A stretch of DNA of 34,074 nucleotides from NCBI GenBank assembly GCA_028287105.1, contig JAQBQH010000013.1:1-34074 (forward strand), read 5' to 3'. Below, one piece after another: positions 1-8,490 of the stretch. The notes beneath the pieces were generated by a model. The model did no database searches. It was not told where the DNA came from and was given only the letters and a program-made list of their open reading frames with translations. Numbering within the stretch: position 1 is the first letter of the stretch; every line of letters starts with the position of its first letter. This stretch comes from Myxococcales bacterium (lineage in GTDB: Bacteria; Myxococcota_A; Polyangia; Palsa-1104). The position numbers and the translations under genes were made by a program.

Positions 1-1580
1 TGCGGATCCAGATCGAGCGCCTTCCGACAAAGCGAGATCGCGCCAGCTCGGTCTCCTGCAACGTACAGTGCCTCGGCGAGGGCGTTGCTAGCGTTGGCCG
101 ACGATGGGAAGCGCCTTGTGCTCTCGGTCAAGACGGCGACGGCAGCGCGCGGTTGTCCCGCAGCATAGAGAAGCTCTAAGCCGAGCGCACTGAGCATCGG
201 CTCGTCGAGGTCGGCGCTGCTGTCTCCCATCTCCTGAAAGACTCGCAGCGCGGCGTCAGCGCCGCCGAGCGCCGCTGCGCGCACGACAGCCGCCAACACG
301 CTTGGGCCAAGATCCTCGATTGTGAGATCATCCGTCGGCGCGCTCGGGTTCGCGTCCTGCGGACGAGCGCTTTGGAGCAATTCCGCGAGCGCGTCGCCAA
401 GCCTTCCCCGCCAACTCATCGTGTGGTGTCCACCGCGGAAGGTTCGAACCGTCACGCGATAGCCTTTGGCGGAGAGCACGGGGCGCAGACACTGGAACGG
501 CGCCCAAGCCAAAGGCTTGTTGGCTTCTTCGACGCGCCCGTCCTCCAGATGGAACCGGATCGGCTTGCGCGGCACCGCCGCGACCTGCCGCGCCACCCAC
601 TCGTAGACATCCTCTCCATCCGGCCGAGGGAAGCGGGCGTCCGACTGCGCGAGCGCATTGCCAAACACTTCTGGGTAACAGAATGCGGACCACACAGCCT
701 CGAGGCCGCCCGCGCTGAAGCCGCCGACGACGACCGCGCTCGGATCCGCTGTCGCGCCATAGCGGCGTTGCACGAAAGGCACGATCTCGCGGGCTACGAT
801 CTCGGTAAACGCCTCGCCGAGGCCCAACTCGCCAACACGATCGACGGGATCGATCATCAGCGCGATCGTCGGTGGCACGCGCTTCTGCGCGATCAGGTTG
901 TCGAGAATCGTCGGCGTCGGAATTCCGGACAAGTAGTCGACGCCGTCGAAGAGGACAACGAGCGGGTAAGGCCCGCCTTCCCTCTCGTAGCCTGGCGGCG
1001 TGTAGACGTAAATCCGGCGCTGGTTCCCGAGCCGCTTGCTCGTAACCCTGTGGACCTGGACCTCGCCCGCGGCGACGTCGCTCGCTGGTTCCGTCCAAAG
1101 TTGCGGCGGCGCGTTCGGAAGCACGCAGAGCGACTGGTCGAGCCCGACGCGACGGTGGTTGAGGGGGTCGGCGTGCACGTGCGGGCGAAGCTTCGGGAGG
1201 TCGGCAAGCGGCGGTGGCGTCAACGGGAAATCCGGTGCGAACGAGTACTCAAAGCGCGCGTCGGCGGGAAGACGATAGCTGCGCGCCCAGACATCCGTGC
1301 CCGGGAGTCGCGCGAGCAGCGTGGAGCGAGGATCCCCCAGGCCTTTCAACACGAGAACGTGCTGCGCCGTCTCGCTGCGATAGACGAACGTGACGAGCAC
1401 ACTGTCCGGCGCATCGGCGACAGGCTCGATGATCGGCGTGCCGCGTTCGCGCATCGCCTGCCAGAACGCTGCGACGGCTCGCGCGTCGCCTGCTCTAATG
1501 CTCGCCCGGAGATCTGCAATCACCGCGCTCGTGTCGCCGTCGTCCACCGCCCGCGGCGGCGCAGCTGGGTTGTCCATCAT
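1..1580 (-). CDS. Enterochelin-esterase-like hydrolase with C-terminal TPR tail (3' end off the window)
   Basis: The minus strand is open from an ATG at 1580 (or the adjacent ATG at 1577) to the window edge, about 526 codons, with no stop. The N-terminal part resembles the beta-rich domain of enterochelin esterases. It is followed by an alpha/beta hydrolase domain with the nucleophile elbow GFSAGG (near 715-730, about residue 285) and a late GGHH that supplies the likely catalytic His (about residue 385). The last visible 100 residues look like tetratricopeptide helices (ALYVAGDRAGAISLCRKAL). The family hydrolyses ester bonds in siderophores or related molecules. The substrate here is unknown. 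The TPR tail is unusual for this family. No clear Shine-Dalgarno sequence precedes the start. Confidence 0.8.
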   Translation of the reverse strand, partial: MMDNPAAPPRAVDDGDTSAVIADLRASIRAGDARAVAAFWQAMRERGTPIIEPVADAPDSVLVTFVYRSETAQHVLVLKGLGDPRSTLLARLPGTDVWARSYRLPADARFEYSFAPDFPLTPPPLADLPKLRPHVHADPLNHRRVGLDQSLCVLPNAPPQLWTEPASDVAAGEVQVHRVTSKRLGNQRRIYVYTPPGYEREGGPYPLVVLFDGVDYLSGIPTPTILDNLIAQKRVPPTIALMIDPVDRVGELGLGEAFTEIVAREIVPFVQRRYGATADPSAVVVGGFSAGGLEAVWSAFCYPEVFGNALAQSDARFPRPDGEDVYEWVARQVAAVPRKPIRFHLEDGRVEEANKPLAWAPFQCLRPVLSAKGYRVTVRTFRGGHHTMSWRGRLGDALAELLQSARPQDANPSAPTDDLTIEDLGPSVLAAVVRAAALGGADAALRVFQEMGDSSADLDEPMLSALGLELLYAAGQPRAAVAVLTESTRRFPSSANASNALAEALYVAGDRAGAISLCRKALDLDP

Positions 1581-1951
1581 CGTAGATTACACAACGCTGA
1601 TCGCGGTCTCTCTATTTCCACCCACGTTGTCGCGCGCGGAACTGGCTTTGCCGAGGGCGGTCAGGACCGTTTTGCCGGCCGGCGCCCACGGCCTCGTCGA
1701 TGGGGCTCATATGGACGCTCTCGCGCTGAGCGCAATCGCCGACGGAGGAGGTTTTGCGACGGTCCGCGGGCGGGCCGGTCCAAGCGAGACGGGGATCGTC
1801 ATTCACTCCGGCGATCCTTCCAGCCTCGCCTGCGGCGACCGCTCACCGTCGTCTAGAGGCGGGGGGAGTGCGCGGCCGCTTGGTCTTGGACTTTCAATCG
1901 CCGCTCCTCGTCGCCCCCTGATCGGCGCCAGTCCGGCATCGGCGATCCTGT
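1581..1951. other. Intergenic stretch without a supported gene
   Basis: This stretch lies between the start of the esterase gene and the stop of the SnoaL-like gene. Short open frames exist on both strands, but their compositions look like GC-rich noise and none has a convincing ribosome binding site or a recognisable domain. I see no terminator or repeat. Confidence 0.5.
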
Positions 1952-2416
1952 TCAGAGGGGAGCACCGTCCGACTGCTGCTTCGTTGCTTCCTCGACGGCG
2001 TTCGGCGTTGACTGGGGAAAGCTCTCACCAAACATCGGGCGCCCGCTCTTGGATTGCTCCTTCGTTGCCTCGTCCTGGACGACGTCCCAATGTTCGGCCA
2101 AGCGACCGTCCGCCATGCGCACGATATCCACGACGATCCAGGCGGCAGGCTGGCCGATTCCAGAGAACCGACCGTGCAACATCACATAGTCCCCCTCGGC
2201 CACCGTGACGACATTCTCGTAGCGCATTGTCGTCGGCACAGCTTTCACCAACTCGAAGAGGCCCTCGCGACCGGGCGGAATGTGCGCACTGTGCTGGACA
2301 TACGACGGCGACCAATACCTCTCCGCCTCGGCGAAGTTCCGCTTGTTGAAGAGCGTGTCGAACGCCTTCAGGACAAGCTCCTTGTTCTTCGCTTCTTGCT
2401 CCGTATTGCGATTCAT
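1952..2416 (-). CDS. SnoaL-like / NTF2-superfamily protein
   Basis: A 154-residue protein with the small cone-shaped SnoaL/NTF2 fold pattern: an N-terminal helix with KAFDTLFNKRN, then YWSPSYVQHSAHIPPGREGL, VAEGDYVMLHGRFSG and a final strand ending in LAEHWDVVQ. This is typical of the 'predicted SnoaL-like aldol-condensation' group, which covers polyketide cyclases and ketosteroid-isomerase-like proteins. The reaction cannot be told from sequence. The start ATG follows GGAAGG closely (minus strand). It stands alone; the next gene upstream is the decayed VOC gene. A second SnoaL-like gene lies at 30858-31265, but the two are only distantly alike. Confidence 0.85.
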   Translation of the reverse strand: MNRNTEQEAKNKELVLKAFDTLFNKRNFAEAERYWSPSYVQHSAHIPPGREGLFELVKAVPTTMRYENVVTVAEGDYVMLHGRFSGIGQPAAWIVVDIVRMADGRLAEHWDVVQDEATKEQSKSGRPMFGESFPQSTPNAVEEATKQQSDGAPL

Positions 2417-2543
2417 GACCTTCCACCTTTCCTAATTGCAGACAATGGATCTCGACGGACCGGGCGCGACGGGTCGCGCTCGTTTTCCGACGAGGTAAGC
2501 CGCAGCCAACCTTGCGCTAGGACCCGACACAGGCCCGTCGAAA

Positions 2544-2581
2544 GCCGACCCGACCAAAGGGGGGATTCTGGTCGAGTCGGC
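2544..2581 (-). terminator. Stem-loop terminator after the DUF427/VOC pair
   Basis: On the minus strand GCCGACTCGACC is followed by a 14-base loop and GGTCGGGTCGGC, a 12-bp stem with one mismatch, then TTTCG. It starts four bases after the stop codon of the VOC reading frame at 2585. It lacks a long T run, so its strength is uncertain. Confidence 0.55.
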
Positions 2582-2584
2582 GCC

Positions 2585-2887
2585 CTACGGAATCACTACA
2601 TCATTGCGTCCGCGAGCTCTCTGGACGCGGGCAGTACCGACGCCAGTGACACAACGCCTACGACACTCTTCCGGCTTGGAGCGTAGAAGCAAACATGCAG
2701 GCCCGATGTCGGATCCGCCGGCACCGGGCTCTCGCTCAAACGGGCCGAAAACTCGATCCGACTCTTCCCATAACCCAGCCCGTATCGCGCGAACGCAGAA
2801 GCTGTAGCCGAGCGCTTCGAGCGCGGAGTCGTAGAACGCCTTCGTCGCTCCGAGATTGCGCACGCCGATTGACACATGTTCGATCAT
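2585..2887 (-). pseudogene. Frameshifted VOC (glyoxalase-fold) gene
   Basis: The frame from ATG 2887 begins as a normal VOC protein (MIEHVSIGVRNLGATKAFYD, then ALGY). It loses similarity after about residue 33. The continuation appears in another frame near 2790 (RYGLGYGKSRIEF, then GLHVCFYAPSRKSV), so a frameshift lies at about 2785-2795. The C-terminal half of the domain, including the final metal-ligand Glu strand seen in the intact homologue at 33070-33450, is absent. The ATG overlaps the stop codon of the DUF427 gene (ATGA), so the gene was once translationally coupled to it. Either a dead gene or a sequencing error followed by real truncation; truncation is clear in both frames. Confidence 0.75.
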
Positions 2888-3264
2888 GATCGCCGCTCCT
2901 CTATCGAGTCGACCCGATCGGGATAGAACGCCAGGTGGTCCTTGATCTCATGCATCGCGACGAACGGCTCCTCGTACGTCCACACTGCGTTCGTCGACCG
3001 CTCCCCGTCGAGCGGGATGCTGTAATAGGCGCAGTCGCCCTTGTACGGGCAATAGGACGCATGTTCGGTTCGTGCGAGCAAAGACATGTCGACGTCCCTG
3101 CGCGGAATGTACTGAACCGCTGGGTACGTCGATTCGCGCAGCGTCAGTGCGTCCCTGGTGTTGGCGATGACACGACCCGCGACCGAAACGACGACGCGGC
3201 TCGGATTCCTCTCGACGCTGATCGGGTGGTCGGGCCCAGGAGCCCTCTTCGGCTTGGCAGTCAT
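2884..3264 (-). CDS. DUF427 domain protein
   Basis: A 126-residue protein of the DUF427 family (PF04248), with the characteristic stretch SRVVVSVAGRVIANTRDALTLRE, then YIPRRDVDMSLLART, HASYCPYKGDCAYYSI and the C-terminal AFYPDRVDSIEE. The Cys pair in YCPYKGDCAYY is typical. The family is widespread and its biochemical role is not established. I chose ATG 3264 because AAGGA lies nine bases upstream. An ATG at 3273 is also in frame but sits directly on that ribosome binding site. Its stop overlaps the start of the frameshifted VOC gene, so the two formed a coupled pair. Confidence 0.85.
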   Translation of the reverse strand: MTAKPKRAPGPDHPISVERNPSRVVVSVAGRVIANTRDALTLRESTYPAVQYIPRRDVDMSLLARTEHASYCPYKGDCAYYSIPLDGERSTNAVWTYEEPFVAMHEIKDHLAFYPDRVDSIEERRS

Positions 3265-3390
3265 GCGTTCCATTCCTTTCACGCAGCAGCGTTCCACTCG
3301 CAGCAGCGTTCGTCGGTTTTCTGGCGGCCATCCACCCACGTCGTCGCGGCCAGCGGCAGCGCAACCGGCGCGCGGCGACAGGGGAGTGGC

Positions 3391-4137
3391 TCAGTCCGCG
3401 AGCATGCCTCCATCGACTGGGATGGAGGCACCGGTCATATACGACGCAGGTGCCGAACCAACAAAGGCGATCACCTCAGCAATCTCCTCCGGCCTTCCGA
3501 GGCGCTTGATCGGCACCGTCGAGACCAGCGCAGCCTTGTTCTCCGCCGTATTCGTGAATCGCGTGAGCATTCCAGTGTCCGTAGTGCCTGGAGCGACCAC
3601 GTTCACGCGCACGCCGGTTCCCGCGACTTCCAGCGCCGCAGATTTGGTCAACCCTTCCACGGCATGTTTGCTGGCCGCGTAAACGGATGCTCCGGCAGCA
3701 CCGACGCTGCCGTACGAAGACGAGACATTGACGATGCTCCCGCTCTTCTGTGGCAGCATCACCCGCAGCTCGTGCTTCATGCTCAACAGCACTCCCAGCA
3801 CGTTGCTATCGAACGTAGCGGCGTAACTCTCAGCGGTCTGTTCCGTAACCAGACCGCGCAATCCTTCTGTTCCGGCGTTATTGACGGCAATATCCACGCG
3901 TCCGAAACGCTTGATTGCTTGATCCAGGAGATTGCGCACGTCCGCGTCCTCTCGAACGTCAGCCCTGACGAATAACGCCTCTGCACCGAGCGTCTGGAGC
4001 TCGGCAGCCAATTCGTGGCCTTCCTTCTCTCGACGTCCGGACACAACGATCCGGGCTCCTTGCTTCGCGAAAGTGACCGCTGTGGCGCGACCGATTCCCG
4101 TCAGTGCGCCGGTAATCAAGACAACTGGTGAGCTCAT
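3391..4137 (-). CDS. Short-chain dehydrogenase/reductase (classical SDR)
   Basis: A 248-residue classical SDR. It has the cofactor motif TGALTGIG near residue 9, the NNAG motif, the catalytic Ser and YxxxK set (VNVSSSYGSVG, then VYAASKHAV), PGTTDTGM after strand 6 and a C-terminal VDGGMLAD. An Arg pair after strand 2 (SGRREKEG) suggests NADPH. Members reduce or oxidise carbonyl or hydroxyl groups; the substrate is unknown. It lies upstream of the DUF427 gene on the same strand and downstream of the alpha/beta hydrolase, so a co-transcribed minus-strand group is possible. A second SDR of the same type lies at 31289-32038. Confidence 0.92.
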   Translation of the reverse strand: MSSPVVLITGALTGIGRATAVTFAKQGARIVVSGRREKEGHELAAELQTLGAEALFVRADVREDADVRNLLDQAIKRFGRVDIAVNNAGTEGLRGLVTEQTAESYAATFDSNVLGVLLSMKHELRVMLPQKSGSIVNVSSSYGSVGAAGASVYAASKHAVEGLTKSAALEVAGTGVRVNVVAPGTTDTGMLTRFTNTAENKAALVSTVPIKRLGRPEEIAEVIAFVGSAPASYMTGASIPVDGGMLAD

Positions 4138-4211
4138 GACCTACCTCCCTCGATTTCGAGCCATGCAATCCCAGCACGGCTGATATTGGTTCTTTGAATC
4201 CGGTCCACCAA

Positions 4212-5060
4212 CTACGCTTTCAGAAACAGGTTCACGTGCGCGACGAACAGCTCTGGGTACTGGAACAGGGAGCCGTGATTCGCGTCCGGGTACAAAATGA
4301 GCTGCGCGTTCGGCAGGTGTCGCTCGAGAATCCACGAATTGACGGGATAGATGATGACGTCGTTGATACCGTTCACGACGAGCGTGGGCTGCTTGATGTT
4401 TCTCAGATACTCGAACGGCTTCTCGCGCGGAGCTCCCCACTTCGTCAGCGCCTCGATCTGCGCCGGAGCGACTCTGTCGTTCACGAGTGGATCGCGGTCG
4501 ACGACGCGCGCCCGAATTCGCTCGATGAACCTCTGCGCCGCTGCCTGACTATTCTCGCTCCGCGTAAAGTGCACGCTCTTCCAGAGGTGGTCAGGCTCCG
4601 GATACGACGCGCCGAAAATTGCCTGGGCTTCTGGGGTAAGGCTTGCCATGCCCTCTCCGCCTCGCGGACCCGTGCCCACCAGAACGAGCCGTCTCACCAG
4701 GTCGGGACGTTGTTGCGTCAGCGCTTGCGCAACCAGCCCACCGATTGAGAATCCCTGCACGTCGACCTTCGAGAGACCGAGCGCACCGATGAACGCGCCA
4801 GCATTCTCCGCCATCCCCTCGATCGATGTAGGAACTTCCCCGCTGGAGCTCGAGATACCCGCGTTGTTGAAGAGGATGACTTCGCGCTCTTTGGCCAGGC
4901 CATCGGTGACGGCTGGGTCCCAGTGATCCATCGTCCCCGTGAAGTGCATATTGAGCACGATCGGAATTCCGTCGTGCCTACCGAACCTGCGATAGGCGAA
5001 CCGAACTCCAGCTGCCTCGATGAACTGCGTCGGCGCCGTATGATGTGTGTGAGTCGACAT
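4212..5060 (-). CDS. Alpha/beta hydrolase
   Basis: A 282-residue alpha/beta hydrolase with the oxyanion region LNMHFTGTMDHWDP, the nucleophile elbow GFSIGG, the acid in VVNGINDVIIYP and the His in YPDANHGSLFQYP. The fold and spacing resemble haloperoxidase/esterase-type hydrolases. The reading frame stays open far upstream, but ATG 5060 is the likely start because AAGGA lies nine bases before it and the longer frame overlaps the LysR gene. It is divergent from the LysR gene at 5295, the usual arrangement for a regulator and its target. Confidence 0.9.
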   Translation of the reverse strand: MSTHTHHTAPTQFIEAAGVRFAYRRFGRHDGIPIVLNMHFTGTMDHWDPAVTDGLAKEREVILFNNAGISSSSGEVPTSIEGMAENAGAFIGALGLSKVDVQGFSIGGLVAQALTQQRPDLVRRLVLVGTGPRGGEGMASLTPEAQAIFGASYPEPDHLWKSVHFTRSENSQAAAQRFIERIRARVVDRDPLVNDRVAPAQIEALTKWGAPREKPFEYLRNIKQPTLVVNGINDVIIYPVNSWILERHLPNAQLILYPDANHGSLFQYPELFVAHVNLFLKA

Positions 5061-5294
5061 TGCGATCGGTCCTTTCCGAATGGGCCCTGCTTCACGCTCT
5101 TCTCTCGGCAGCCATGGAGTCGCCCGCCCCCAACTCGCCCCCATGCCTCCCGGGCCTGCCGGGGCTTGGCTCTTCCGCCTCTCCACCCGCAGCTCTTCTT
5201 CCTCTGGCACCATCGGAGATAAGTTCGCATTGCCCAATTGAGAAATACTTTGTAGGGTCCTCTCCATACCTGCGAGGCATGGAAGGAGGACCAC

Positions 5295-6197
5295 GTGGAG
5301 CTGCGGCATCTGCGCTATTTCGTCGCCGTGGCCGAGGAAGGCAGTCTCAGTGTGGCTGCAGAGCGTCGTCTGCATACGGCGCAGCCCTCGCTCAGTCGTC
5401 AGATTCGCGATCTCGAAGATGAGGTTGGCGTGCCGCTCCTGACGCGCAGCGCGCGCGGCGTAGAGTTGACCGCGGCGGGTCGGGTGTTTCTCGACCATGC
5501 GCGGCTCGCGTTGGGCCAGGCCGACGCAGCTCTGGAAGCTGCGCGCCGCGCAGCGAAGCCGCAAAAGCCAACCTTCTCCATCGGGTTTCAAACGGGAGTA
5601 GAGGTCGATTGGTTGCCGCACGTCACGCGCATCCTTCGTGACGAGCTGCCCAACATCGAGGTCCGAGTCTTGAGCCAACTCTCGCCACAACTCGCCGAGG
5701 ATCTGCAGCGCGGCAAGCTCGATCTTGGTTTCCTTCGGCGTGAGCCGCGGCCCGATCTGGAATATCGGACGGTCGCCAAAGAGCGATTGGTCGTGATCCT
5801 ACCGAGCGATCACCGCCTCGCTGCGCGTAAGACGATCGATCCGCACGATCTCGTCGGCGAAACGTACATCGGCTTTTCAGATGTGCCGCACGTCCTGCGG
5901 GCCATCGTCAATCGTTACTTGCGAAAATGCGGTGTAGCGCTCAAGCCGGCACATGAGATCGACCATTTCGGAATGGGCATCTCCCTGGTCGCGTCGACGG
6001 GCGGCGTTGCCATATTGCCGGCGTACGCAGAGAACTTTCTGACTTCGTCAGTAATCAGTCGCCCCTTGAAAGGCGGGGCACCGACGATCGACCTTGTGGT
6101 TGGGTATCATCGCGAGAACACGTCGCCGGTCCTCAAGGTCTTCTTGTCGCGCGTGGATGACCTGATCGCGCGTCATACCGCCACTGAAAGCGGATGA
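5295..6197 (+). CDS. LysR-family transcriptional regulator
   Basis: A 300-residue LTTR. The N-terminal winged HTH reads LRYFVAVAEEGSLSVAA, then QPSLSRQIRDLEDEVGVPLLTR. The effector-binding domain follows from about residue 95. It starts with GTG, placed five bases after a strong AGGAGG (5284-5289). Its divergent neighbour, the alpha/beta hydrolase, is the likely target through the A/T-richer 5200-5280 interval. The last codons (GAAAGCGGATGA) fall within sequence that matches the SnoaL gene at 30905, so the 3' end lies at a recombination junction. Confidence 0.92.
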   Translation: MELRHLRYFVAVAEEGSLSVAAERRLHTAQPSLSRQIRDLEDEVGVPLLTRSARGVELTAAGRVFLDHARLALGQADAALEAARRAAKPQKPTFSIGFQTGVEVDWLPHVTRILRDELPNIEVRVLSQLSPQLAEDLQRGKLDLGFLRREPRPDLEYRTVAKERLVVILPSDHRLAARKTIDPHDLVGETYIGFSDVPHVLRAIVNRYLRKCGVALKPAHEIDHFGMGISLVASTGGVAILPAYAENFLTSSVISRPLKGGAPTIDLVVGYHRENTSPVLKVFLSRVDDLIARHTATESG

Positions 6198-6370
6198 TCT
6201 CGCTGTTCGCTACCGTGAGCACCGGCGTCGTTCCTACTCATCTTGAATCTCATGAAGGGCGTCTCGTCCGAAGCCGGGAAGAGTGCGGCGCTCGCCGTCT
6301 CCTCTCGTCGCCCCATGCGACGTCGTGTCCACGTGTGCGTCCGAGATCTTGCTCAGCGGCGAGAATATGG
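6186..6370 (-). pseudogene. Decayed remnant of a SnoaL-SDR gene pair
   Basis: Short blocks match the intact pair at 30858-32038 in the same order and orientation. GAAAGCGGATGATCTCG at 6186-6202 equals 30905-30921 (SnoaL C-terminus). GTCGTTCCTACTCATCTTG near 6228 corresponds to the SnoaL start at 31251-31268. GCGCTCGCCGTCTCCT at 6288-6303 equals 31371-31386 (SDR C-terminus). ATCTTGCTCAGCGGCGAGAA near 6345 corresponds to 31742-31761 (SDR middle). About 1.2 kb of original sequence is compressed to 185 bp by several internal deletions. No function is expected. Confidence 0.8.
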
Positions 6371-7138
6371 CTAGGCCGCCGTCAGCACGCGCGGGCCATC
6401 GTCGGTGATCGCCACGGTGTGCTCGACGTGCGCCGAGAGGCTGGCGTCCGCCGTGACGACGGTCCAGCCGTCGTCGAGGATGACGATTTCGGCGCTGCCT
6501 GCGTTCAGGATCGGCTCGATCGCCAGCACCATTCCGGCCCGCAGCCGGGGACCTCGTCCCGGCTGGCCATGGTTCGGCACCGATGGCGGCTCGTGCATGG
6601 CGCGGCCAATCCCGTGGCCCACGAAGTCCCGCACCACCGCGTAGCCGCGGCTTTCACCCGCGCGCGCGATAGCGGCGCCGATGTCGCCGAGCCGGGCCCC
6701 GGGAACGCTCTCTTGGATAGCGCGTTCGAGGCACGCACGGGTCGTCTCGAGCAGTGCGCGAGCCGGCTCGCTGATGACGCCCACGGCGACGGTGCGGGCA
6801 GCGTCTGCGCAGTAACCGTTCTTGAAGCAGGCAAAATCGATCCCAATCACATCGCCCTCACGGAGGCACTCCTCCTTACTCGGGATCCCGTGGACGACGA
6901 CGCGATTCACCGACGTGCAGAGCACCGCCGGATACGGGGGCACGCCACCCGGACGATAGCCGAGAAACGCAGAGCGGGCCTTCGCCCGCGCGAGCTCTCG
7001 CTTTGCGATGTCGTTGAGCTCGAAAGTGGTGACACCGGGAACGCACGCGGCCTCTACAGCGTCGAGCACGGCGCTGACAATGCGGCCCGCCTCGCGCATC
7101 TTGTCGAGCTCGCGCTGGCTCTTCAGTATGATGCCCAT
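6371..7138 (-). CDS. map: Type I methionine aminopeptidase
   Basis: A 255-residue protein matching bacterial MetAP-I along its length. It removes the initiator Met from nascent proteins. Metal ligands are visible: two Asp in IGIDFACFKNGYCADAART, His in DFVGHGIGRAMHEPP, Glu in VLAIEPI and Glu in HVEHTVAI. The substrate-site His lies in VVVHGIPS. The second strand normally reads DVGxxxxGYHGDxART; here the second Asp comes in CADAART. It stands alone, away from the ribosomal or secretion genes that often accompany map, so it may be an extra copy. The stop abuts the decayed SDR remnant. Confidence 0.93.
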   Translation of the reverse strand: MGIILKSQRELDKMREAGRIVSAVLDAVEAACVPGVTTFELNDIAKRELARAKARSAFLGYRPGGVPPYPAVLCTSVNRVVVHGIPSKEECLREGDVIGIDFACFKNGYCADAARTVAVGVISEPARALLETTRACLERAIQESVPGARLGDIGAAIARAGESRGYAVVRDFVGHGIGRAMHEPPSVPNHGQPGRGPRLRAGMVLAIEPILNAGSAEIVILDDGWTVVTADASLSAHVEHTVAITDDGPRVLTAA

Positions 7139-7486
7139 GTTCGAACTTTACTCCTGCCTTCGCCGCGCGTCATCCACCGAGCCAGCGCTCGAGCAGGCTG
7201 ACCACTGGTTCCGGCTGTCACTGCCATCCCAAACACGTTTGCGATCGAGCCGAGCGAAGCGGCAACGACGTCGCCCGGCGGCGCGACCGGCGTCGCACCG
7301 ACCCACCGCCAACCCACCGGCCAGCGACTCGCTTTTCCCCGCGCGCGGCGCGCCGAACGTCGCGTTTGAACGCTTGAATCTCCTGGACTTGCGTGCGACG
7401 ACCAGGCGACGACAAAAATAATCGGGCGGCTTGTCGATCCGCGCCCGGCTCGTTCGTCGCGTCAGCGGAGACTACAAGGAGGAGCC
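7139..7486. other. Intergenic stretch without a supported gene
   Basis: This is a divergent gap between the methionine aminopeptidase and the YciI-like gene. It must hold both promoters. The region is GC-rich, with no convincing -10/-35 pair that I can single out. Short minus-strand frames (for example around 7150-7300) lack ribosome binding sites and domains. Confidence 0.45.
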
Positions 7487-7858
7487 ATGAAATACCTGTC
7501 GTTCATCCGGCATTCCGAGAAGTACCGCGAGACCGCGCCGCCGCCCGCGCTGATGGCGGCGATGGGCGAGTTTGTGCAACGGTCGCTGCGCGACGGCACC
7601 CTCGTCGAGACCGGCGGCCTCTTGCCGAGCAAGGACGGGCTGCGCGTGCGGTTGGCGGGCGGCAAGATCAACGTCACCGACGGGCCGTTCACCGAGAGCA
7701 AAGAGATCATCGGCGGCTGGGCCATCCTGAACGCGAGCTCGAAGGCGGAGGCGGTGCGCATCGCCACCGAGTTCATGGAGCTGCATCGCAAGCATTGGCC
7801 CGAGTTCGAAGGCGAGTCCGAGGTGCGGCCGATGTTCGAGCCCGGCATCGCACCGTAG
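7487..7858 (+). CDS. YciI-like (DGPF) domain protein
   Basis: A 123-residue protein of the YCII-related family, DGPF subgroup (PF03795). It has KYLSFIRHSEKY at the N-terminus, GGLLPSKDGLRVRL and the signature TDGPFTESKEIIGGWAIL. These proteins have a dimeric ferredoxin-like fold, and many are found beside ECF sigma factor genes; none is visible here. The biochemical role is unknown. The ribosome binding site AAGGAGG lies just before the ATG. Confidence 0.9.
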   Translation: MKYLSFIRHSEKYRETAPPPALMAAMGEFVQRSLRDGTLVETGGLLPSKDGLRVRLAGGKINVTDGPFTESKEIIGGWAILNASSKAEAVRIATEFMELHRKHWPEFEGESEVRPMFEPGIAP

Positions 7859-8490
7859 CTGCGGCGGTCGCGAACGCGTCCTGCTCGACGGCGCCGCGCT
7901 CTTGCCGAGATCCAAGGCCCAGCGCGTGCGCTTCTCGGGCGCCGGGCCGGCCGGGGATGCCGAACGACTGGAGGAAGTCGCTGTTGGGGCCGGCCGAGCC
8001 CTGCGGGAACAACCAGAGCGCGTCGGCGTCGCCGATCCACAGGTCATGCGCCGCGGTGAGCGCGATGGCCGGATGTCGCGCCCGAGCACGGCCGTGTTGT
8101 CGGCCGAGAACGGGTGCACATGTATCGCCGTGGCACTCTCCGGCCGCAATTTGAGGCGGCTACGATCGACGCTGTTCGCTGAACGCATACAGATGATCTT
8201 GGGTTTCGTCGAGCACAAGGTGCCCCTGCGAGGCAGAGGCCGCCCATCGCTAACGAAGCCGAGCACGGCGCGCGGCGGTATGTCGGCCCCGACGTCGCGG
8301 TGGCGCTGTTCCACAATCGTGTCCTCGTGACCGCCGGCGCCGCCGCCGAGCTGGCGCGCCGCCCCGGCCTGCTCGCGCGCACCGCCCTCACCTACGTCTA
8401 CTGATCCGGTTCACCGCGAAGTAACCGACACGCCACCGCGCGCTCGACGGCGCCTGTCTACGGTGCCTCCGCCCTCAAGGAGGCCCGCTC
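7859..8490. pseudogene. Gene debris: fragments of at least two old coding regions
   Basis: No intact gene is visible. On the minus strand between about 8130 and 7925, two frames carry protein-like stretches that would join by a frameshift (HPFSADNTAVLGRDI, then AHDLWIGDADALWLFPQGSA and NSDFLQSFGIPGRPG). On the plus strand 8252-8404 encodes a protein-like C-terminus (YVGPDVAVALFHNRVLV to RTALTYVY and a stop) with an in-frame stop not far upstream. I do not recognise either parent gene. Confidence 0.5.
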
